The notes beneath the pieces were generated by a model. The model had not been told where the DNA came from and searched no databases. It was given only the letters and a program-made list of their open reading frames with translations. Positions 5,629 through 5,682 of a stretch of 5,682 bases of DNA are shown piece by piece (the first letter of the stretch is position 1; each line of letters starts with the position of its first letter). Made by a program: the position numbers and the translations under genes. Source of the DNA: Deltaproteobacteria bacterium (GTDB taxonomy: Bacteria; Desulfobacterota; Desulfobacteria; Desulfobacterales; ETH-SRB1); the NCBI GenBank assembly GCA_003647525.1, contig QMMZ01000164.1, forward strand, positions 1 through 5,682, given 5' to 3'.

Positions 5629-5682
5629 GATGATTCCAAGAGGTTTTACTATTACAAATTTTCATCCGTTGGGTGTTATTTC

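Noticed and set aside
5630..5682. Open frame starting MIPRGFT and running off the right edge
   Set aside because: Only 17 complete codons are visible, there is no Shine-Dalgarno, the start abuts the heptamer repeat, and the residues match no cobalamin gene I know.

Overview
The window carries five consecutive genes of the anaerobic (early cobalt insertion) corrin ring pathway of cobalamin biosynthesis, all on the + strand: cbiD, a fused cbiET, cbiF, cbiG and cbiH. This is the same relative order (D-E-T-F-G-H) as in the classical Salmonella cbi operon. CbiD and CbiG are hallmarks of the oxygen-independent route, so the host is very probably an anaerobe. The AT-rich composition, the CbiE-CbiT fusion and the intergenic repeat style suggest a sulfate-reducer-like Desulfobacterota (delta-proteobacterial) organism. 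That assignment is inference; nothing in the window proves the taxon.

Layout. Positions 1-279 hold the C-terminal end of a polytopic membrane protein. A 31-base gap follows, then cbiD (311-1420), which overlaps cbiET (1417-2637) by ATGA. A gap of about 300 bases (2638-2938) separates cbiET from cbiF. Most of it is a 197-bp imperfect palindrome with perfect 23-bp terminal inverted repeats, which looks like a MITE-type non-autonomous element. After it come cbiF (2939-3748), cbiG (3708-4808) and cbiH (4700-5581). These three are stacked with out-of-frame overlaps of 41 and 109 bases. The last 101 bases contain a short degenerate heptanucleotide tandem repeat and no convincing gene.

How the genes work together. 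CbiH methylates C17 and contracts the ring, and CbiF methylates C11. CbiG opens the lactone and expels the extruded carbon as acetaldehyde, and CbiD methylates C1. CbiET methylates C5 and C15 and decarboxylates the C12 acetate side chain. The C20 methylase (CbiL), the reductase (CbiJ), the mutase (CbiC), the amidase (CbiA) and the cobalt chelatase are not in this window and must lie elsewhere. The membrane protein could serve transport linked to the pathway, but the sequence does not show this.

No wholly new system is visible. The unusual points are the palindromic element that splits the cluster, the A10 run exactly at the cbiF/cbiG junction, and the long cbiG/cbiH overlap. That overlap contains a strong internal Shine-Dalgarno, a -1 slippery heptamer in the right frame, and a Cys/His-containing leader on CbiH.
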